A stretch of 64,000 nt of DNA from Bacteroidota bacterium (GTDB lineage: Bacteria > Bacteroidota > Bacteroidia > Bacteroidales > JACABE01), in assembly GCA_013377005.1 (NCBI GenBank), contig JACABE010000002.1, positions 219,527 to 283,526 of the forward strand, written 5' to 3'. Below the pieces are notes generated by a model. It saw only the letters and a list, made by a program, of their open reading frames with translations. It searched no databases and had not been told where the DNA came from. The position numbers and the translations under genes are program-made. This document shows positions 60,067 through 64,000 of the stretch, piece by piece; position 1 is the stretch's first letter; each line of letters starts with the position of its first letter.

Positions 60067-61131
60067 TTACAAAAGATACCTCAACGGCAACATCAACCAT
60101 TCAAATAACTTTTCCAAAAAAGGACGAGTCAGCCATTTTTCATAATCAAAATCTTCGCAATCTAACATGGTTTTCATAATATGGCTGCGAATATCCTGAT
60201 TAATTGAATCGTTTGTACCCAACAATACAATTTCGTATTGATATCTAAAACTTCGGTAGTCAAAATTAGTAGAACCAATTGAAAATATCTCATTATCTAT
60301 TAATAAACACTTTGCATGCAAATTATTGGGAGTGTAAAAAAGTATTTTTACATTCTTTTTATAAAACATTCCAAGATATTTATTCCGCAACATATCTACC
60401 AGTTTCACATCAGAATGCTTCGGAACTAAAATTTTAATATCTACCCCCCTTTCGGCTGCGTCTAATAATGCTTTACGCAATTTATAGCCAGGTAAAAAAT
60501 AAGGAGTCTCTATTAAAATTTCATTTTTTGAATGATTTATCAGATATGTATATTCTTTTCTAATTCGTTGAAAATAAATAGAAGGTATATCCTGAATAAT
60601 TTTAAAGTCACCTAACTTAATGCTACGTTTAAACGAAAATTTATTAAAATGATATTTCAGATAAATATTAAAACTTTCAACAAATGTTTTTTTGAAATAG
60701 CGAGTAATTTCTCCTTCTATTTTCAATACCGATTCGCGCCAGGCAAGGCTGTATGCAGAATAATTTGATGAACCGATATAAGTAATTTTATCATCTATTA
60801 ATAACAATTTTCGATGATTACGCCTATGGTTTTTAGTAAAAAAATCAAAGAAAAATTTAAACTTTTTAAAAAACCTGACTTCGCCTCCATTTTTAATTAT
60901 AGTTGTAAAGAATGAGGAAGAAACCGAGGTACCCCAAGAATCAACCAATATTCTTACTTTCATACCTTGCTTGCATTTAGCTGCCAATGCATCTCTAAAC
61001 TTATAACCGATAGAATCATCATTTAAACGATAAGTTTCAAGGTAAATATAAGTAGTAGCTGCCTCAATATCTTTCAACATTGATTCGAAGAGCAAAGAAT
61101 TAGAATCAAATAATGCAGCATTCTTAATCAT
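60067..61131 (-). CDS. Phospholipase D-family (cardiolipin synthase-like) protein
   Basis: 354 residues with two HKD motifs: HRKLLLIDDKITYIGSSNYS and LHAKCLLIDNEIFSIGSTNF. The start (FDSNSLLFESMLKDIEAAT) lacks the N-terminal membrane helices of classical cardiolipin synthases, as in ClsB-type enzymes. It likely joins phosphatidyl groups on the inner membrane. Monocistronic, convergent with the sigma module. Confidence 0.9.
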   Translation of the reverse strand: MIKNAALFDSNSLLFESMLKDIEAATTYIYLETYRLNDDSIGYKFRDALAAKCKQGMKVRILVDSWGTSVSSSFFTTIIKNGGEVRFFKKFKFFFDFFTKNHRRNHRKLLLIDDKITYIGSSNYSAYSLAWRESVLKIEGEITRYFKKTFVESFNIYLKYHFNKFSFKRSIKLGDFKIIQDIPSIYFQRIRKEYTYLINHSKNEILIETPYFLPGYKLRKALLDAAERGVDIKILVPKHSDVKLVDMLRNKYLGMFYKKNVKILFYTPNNLHAKCLLIDNEIFSIGSTNFDYRSFRYQYEIVLLGTNDSINQDIRSHIMKTMLDCEDFDYEKWLTRPFLEKLFEWLMLPLRYLL

Positions 61132-61261
61132 ACAAGGATAGCAAATGATAAATTTACAATTACAAAACTACAATTTTTTTTGAGAGATATTACGAATTAA
61201 TGAAACTGATTTTATAAACAAAAAATGTATCTTTGTAAATCAATATAATTACTACTTCATC

Positions 61262-62134
61262 ATGATTAAATCAATGACAGGCTTTGGGAAAGCTAATTGC
61301 GAATTGCCCAACAAGAAAATTTTGGTCGAAATAAAAACGCTGAACAGCAAGCAAATGGATATCAATGCCAAATTACCTGTTTATTATCGTGAAAAGGAGA
61401 CTGAAATCCGCAGTTTTATTGCTTCTAAACTCGAAAGAGGTAAGGCTGATGTATATATTAATGTTGAAAATATAGGCGGATATGCCGAGTGTTCTATCAA
61501 TAAAGATGTGATTAAAGCGCATTACAATGAGCTTAAACAAATTGCTGATGAAATAGGCGAACAACCCACGGATTTCATGAGTTTACTGATGAAAATGCCG
61601 GATATTTATAATACTAATACTGAGGAAATCGGTGATGAAGAATGGAAATCCTTAATGGAAACCATCCATCAGGCAATTTTGAACTTAGATGAATTCAGGA
61701 TAAATGAAGGAAACATACTCTGTGAAGATTTGATGAAAAGAATCGAAATGATTGAGCAGTTGCTGAAAGCCATAAATCCTTATGAAGCCAATAGAATTCA
61801 ATCTATTAAAGATAAATTATGGAAGAATCTGAACGATATGCTGGAAACTTCCAAAATCGATAACAATCGTTTTGAACAGGAAATCATTTATTATCTTGAA
61901 AAAATTGACATCACCGAAGAAAAGACGCGATTGAAAAAACACCTTGACTATTTTACTGATACCTTGAAAACAGAATTGTCGCAGGGCAAGAAACTATCGT
62001 TTGTTTGTCAGGAAATTGGCAGAGAAATCAATACCATCGGATCCAAAGCCAATGATGTGAACATTCAGCAAATTGTGGTTCAAATGAAAGATGAATTAGA
62101 AAAAATAAAAGAACAATTGATGAATATTTTGTAG
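61262..62134 (+). CDS. yicC: YicC-family endoribonuclease-like protein
   Basis: 290 residues starting MIKSMTGFGKANCEL, the YicC N-terminal signature, with EIKTLNSKQMDINAKLP and a C-terminal domain ending KLSFVCQEIGREINTIGSKAND (the conserved FxxQExxREINTxGSKxxD). Members act on RNA; a guanylate kinase gene often follows but is absent here. Length is normal. Confidence 0.95.
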   Translation: MIKSMTGFGKANCELPNKKILVEIKTLNSKQMDINAKLPVYYREKETEIRSFIASKLERGKADVYINVENIGGYAECSINKDVIKAHYNELKQIADEIGEQPTDFMSLLMKMPDIYNTNTEEIGDEEWKSLMETIHQAILNLDEFRINEGNILCEDLMKRIEMIEQLLKAINPYEANRIQSIKDKLWKNLNDMLETSKIDNNRFEQEIIYYLEKIDITEEKTRLKKHLDYFTDTLKTELSQGKKLSFVCQEIGREINTIGSKANDVNIQQIVVQMKDELEKIKEQLMNIL

Positions 62135-62135
62135 C

Positions 62136-62198
62136 AGTTTGTAAAGTTCATAAAGTTTTTAAAGTTTATAAAGTATATAGTATAAAGTATGAAGTATG
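62136..62198 (+). repeat. Short degenerate repeats before the M28 gene
   Basis: Runs of AAAGTTTATAAAGT, AAAGTTT, TATAGTATAAAGTATGAAG and GTATGAAG form a slippage-prone stretch that reaches the start codon. Copy-number changes could alter translation. Confidence 0.5.
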
Positions 62199-63479
62199 AA
62201 GAATAGATTCTTAATAGCGTTGATGCTGATATTGAGTTTTACTTTTACACAATCACAAGATATTCAATATGCCCATTATATCATAGATACTTTGTGTTCT
62301 CCCACATTTCACGGAAGAGGTTATACCAATCAGGGCGATACAAAAGCGGCAAGATTTATTGCCAATGAATTTGCCAAAAACAATCTGGAAAAATTCAGGG
62401 ATAATTATTTTCAGAATTATCAACTTTCTACCAATACTTTCAGCAAAGAAATGAAAGTTTCTATTGGCAAAAAAGACTTAACAGCCGGTATTGATTTTAT
62501 GGTGGCTTTGTCGTCCCCTTCTTTTAAAGGAGAATATAAAGTATTTAAAATCGATAGCAACAATGTAAGAAGCAAAGCTGATATTGATAAAATATTGAAG
62601 AAAAATCTGACAAACAAAATTGTAATCATTGACAAACAAAATATTATTGATAAAGAAGTAGTAGAATTCTGGGCAAGGCTTAAACGTGAAAATCCATTTC
62701 ATTCAAAAGGTATTGCTTATATTAGCGATGGTAAGTTAACCTGGGGTGCTTCGGATGGGAAAAAGCAAAATGATTTTGTAAAACTTAATTTGCTTAGAAA
62801 AGCATTACCTGAAAAAATAAAGAAAATAAAAATTGACGTAGAAGCCGACTATTTACAGGATTATACTACTCAAAATGTAGTGGGCTATGTAAAAGGCAAA
62901 TTATTTCCCGATTCGTTTTATGTTTTTTCAGCTCATTACGATCATCTGGGACAGATGGGTAAAGATGTATTTTTTCCGGGTGCCAACGATAATGCAAGCG
63001 GCACGGCCATGGTGATGGATCTGGCACGTTATTATGCTACTGACACATTGAATAAACCTGATTATTCAATGGTTTTTGTATTGCTAAGCGGCGAAGAAAC
63101 CGGATTGTATGGTTCTACTTATTTAGCCAGTCATCCTTTATTTCCATTGGAAAAGGTAAAGTTTTTAATTAATTTAGACATGGTAGGTTCAGGAAGCGAT
63201 GGCATTACGGTTGTAAATGCAACAAAGTTTAAAGAACAATACAATCGGCTGAACGAACTCAACAAAGAAAAAGGCTATCTTAAAGCCGTAGCAGAAAGAG
63301 GTGAGTCGTGCAACAGCGACCATTGCCCGTTTTACGAGAAAGGCGTTCCTGCTATCTTTATCTATTCCATGGGAGTTGAGTTTAGCGAATACCATAATGT
63401 GTATGACCTTCCAAATAAAATTCCATTGACCAAATACAATGAGATTTTTAAATTATTGGTGGATTATTTGAAGTATTAA
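62196..63479 (+). CDS. Secreted M28-family zinc aminopeptidase
   Basis: 427 residues; signal peptide MKNRFLIALMLILSFTFTQS. Zinc and catalytic residues: His in SAHYDHLG, Asp in GANDNASG, Glu-Glu in LSGEETGLYGS, Asp in INLDMVG, His in EYHNVYDLP. A PA-like insert precedes the catalytic core. Probably periplasmic or outer-membrane peptide breakdown. Confidence 0.93.
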   Translation: MKNRFLIALMLILSFTFTQSQDIQYAHYIIDTLCSPTFHGRGYTNQGDTKAARFIANEFAKNNLEKFRDNYFQNYQLSTNTFSKEMKVSIGKKDLTAGIDFMVALSSPSFKGEYKVFKIDSNNVRSKADIDKILKKNLTNKIVIIDKQNIIDKEVVEFWARLKRENPFHSKGIAYISDGKLTWGASDGKKQNDFVKLNLLRKALPEKIKKIKIDVEADYLQDYTTQNVVGYVKGKLFPDSFYVFSAHYDHLGQMGKDVFFPGANDNASGTAMVMDLARYYATDTLNKPDYSMVFVLLSGEETGLYGSTYLASHPLFPLEKVKFLINLDMVGSGSDGITVVNATKFKEQYNRLNELNKEKGYLKAVAERGESCNSDHCPFYEKGVPAIFIYSMGVEFSEYHNVYDLPNKIPLTKYNEIFKLLVDYLKY

Positions 63480-63640
63480 TCTTTATTCGTTTATTTATTG
63501 ACGCTGTCAGGTGCTACGCACGCTTACAGGTCTTAGACTCCATCCTATACAATTTTCTCAAGACTATAGGCAAATTCCTGTTCTTCGTTGCCTGAAGTTA
63601 AATCTAAGTCGCTTTGTTGGAAATCTTTTTGAATTACACA

Positions 63641-63674
63641 TTGATATAAACCACAAATTGATATAAACCACAAA
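63641..63674 (+). repeat. Two tandem 17-bp copies
   Basis: TTGATATAAACCACAAA occurs at 63641-63657 and again at 63658-63674. No spacer lies between, so it is not a CRISPR array. It lies in the 339-bp gap before cas12a; a terminator-like CTGACAA…TTATCAG followed by T8 is just after it. Confidence 0.75.
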
Positions 63675-63755
63675 CCTGACAATGTTTGTTTATCAGATTT
63701 TTTTTACTATCAATTAAAAAATAGATGATTTCTGTTTTTTAATTGATTTTAACAC

Positions 63756-63763
63756 TAAATTTG
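63756..63763 (+). promoter_or_regulatory. -7 element TAAATTTG for cas12a
   Basis: TAAATTTG matches TAnnTTTG and predicts a leader of about 48 bp before the ATG at 63819. No clear -33 box. Confidence 0.45.
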
Positions 63764-63818
63764 TAAAATAAAAATTCATATTTATACTTCGAATTCCAAC
63801 CTTTAAAACGATACTATT

Positions 63819-64000
63819 ATGAAAAAATCCTCATTACAAGATTTTACAAACCAATACTCACTGAGCAAAACTTTACGTTTTGAGCTAATTCCTCAAGGGG
63901 AAACATTAGAACATATTGAAAAAAATGGTTTGCTATCACAAGATGAACATAGAGCGGAGAGCTATATTATTGTGAAAAAAATAATTGATGAATATCATAA
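63819..64000 (+). CDS. cas12a: Cas12a (Cpf1), N-terminal fragment cut by the window end
   Basis: 60 complete codons are visible from ATG 63819: [56 protein letters not shown]. The F[24 protein letters not shown] pattern is the WED-I start of Cas12a, the single RNA-guided effector of type V-A CRISPR systems. The rest, with any cas4/cas1/cas2 and the repeat array, lies beyond the window. Confidence 0.95.
   Translation, partial: MKKSSLQDFTNQYSLSKTLRFELIPQGETLEHIEKNGLLSQDEHRAESYIIVKKIIDEYH

Noticed and set aside
63641-63674. Possible degenerate CRISPR repeats near cas12a
   Set aside because: Only two 17-bp copies with no spacer and no Cas12a-type repeat hairpin.

Overview
The window is AT-rich DNA that fits a member of the Bacteroidota, probably class Bacteroidia. 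Signs of this are promoters with the TAnnTTTG -7 element, very weak Shine-Dalgarno sequences, a CHU_C (gliding-motility/T9SS type B) C-terminal domain, PorT-like outer-membrane barrels, a GH130 plus glycosyltransferase pair, and a split transketolase. No rRNA, tRNA or CRISPR array was seen. The first gene (a giant surface protein) and the last (cas12a) are cut by the window edges.

Layout: 1-8 kb holds secreted repeat proteins, including two DUF3494 (ice-binding-like) proteins and a T9SS-sorted protein. 8-11 kb has a broken YkuD_2 L,D-transpeptidase gene interrupted by an IS200/IS605-type element, facing an intact L,D-transpeptidase. 11-14 kb has small accessory genes and a PIG-L-like protein with altered metal ligands. 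14.3-18 kb encodes an AraC-type regulator, a large soluble PAS-PAS hybrid histidine kinase and a stand-alone receiver. 18-31 kb has small envelope and stress proteins (YtxH, DUF5670, lipoproteins, barrels), a GH130/GT4 operon, and an AI-2E-type permease operon. 31-33 kb has an ATPase/HNH pair resembling Septu (PtuA/PtuB) defence, then a 42-bp minisatellite. 33.7-41 kb is a TamB/TamA-like operon. 41-52.6 kb is a second stress block (CsbD, universal stress proteins, SHOCT, OsmC, metal-binding, old yellow enzyme, CbpA/CbpM). 52.7-54.5 kb has accessory genes, one of them broken. 54.6-63.5 kb is more ordinary: transketolase halves around a VWA protein, an ECF sigma module, a PLD-type synthase, YicC and an M28 peptidase. 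cas12a starts at 63819.

The main new observation is a repeated promoter architecture at 15 clear sites plus one weaker one. Each has two direct half-sites of the form ATKATGTAA and ATTRTGTAA, 21 bp apart start to start (9-N12-9), followed 21-22 bp later by TAnnTTTG/A. The sites precede DUF3494 proteins, an L,D-transpeptidase, the PIG-L-like protein, the AraC gene, small His-rich and acidic proteins, lipoproteins, barrels, YtxH, CsbD, DUF5670-like and SHOCT proteins. None was seen in the TamAB block or in the 50-64 kb region. This looks like a general-stress or envelope regulon. The 21-bp direct-repeat geometry is what an AraC-family activator could use, and the araC-kinase-receiver operon in the window itself carries the site, so it is the best local candidate for the controller. 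That link is inference.

Accessory DNA is marked by other repeated modules: an identical 27-bp promoter at two orphan loci with a near copy at a third, a conserved leader upstream of two unrelated membrane-protein genes, covarying palindromic repeats, a ~530-bp foldback and an attC-like cruciform.
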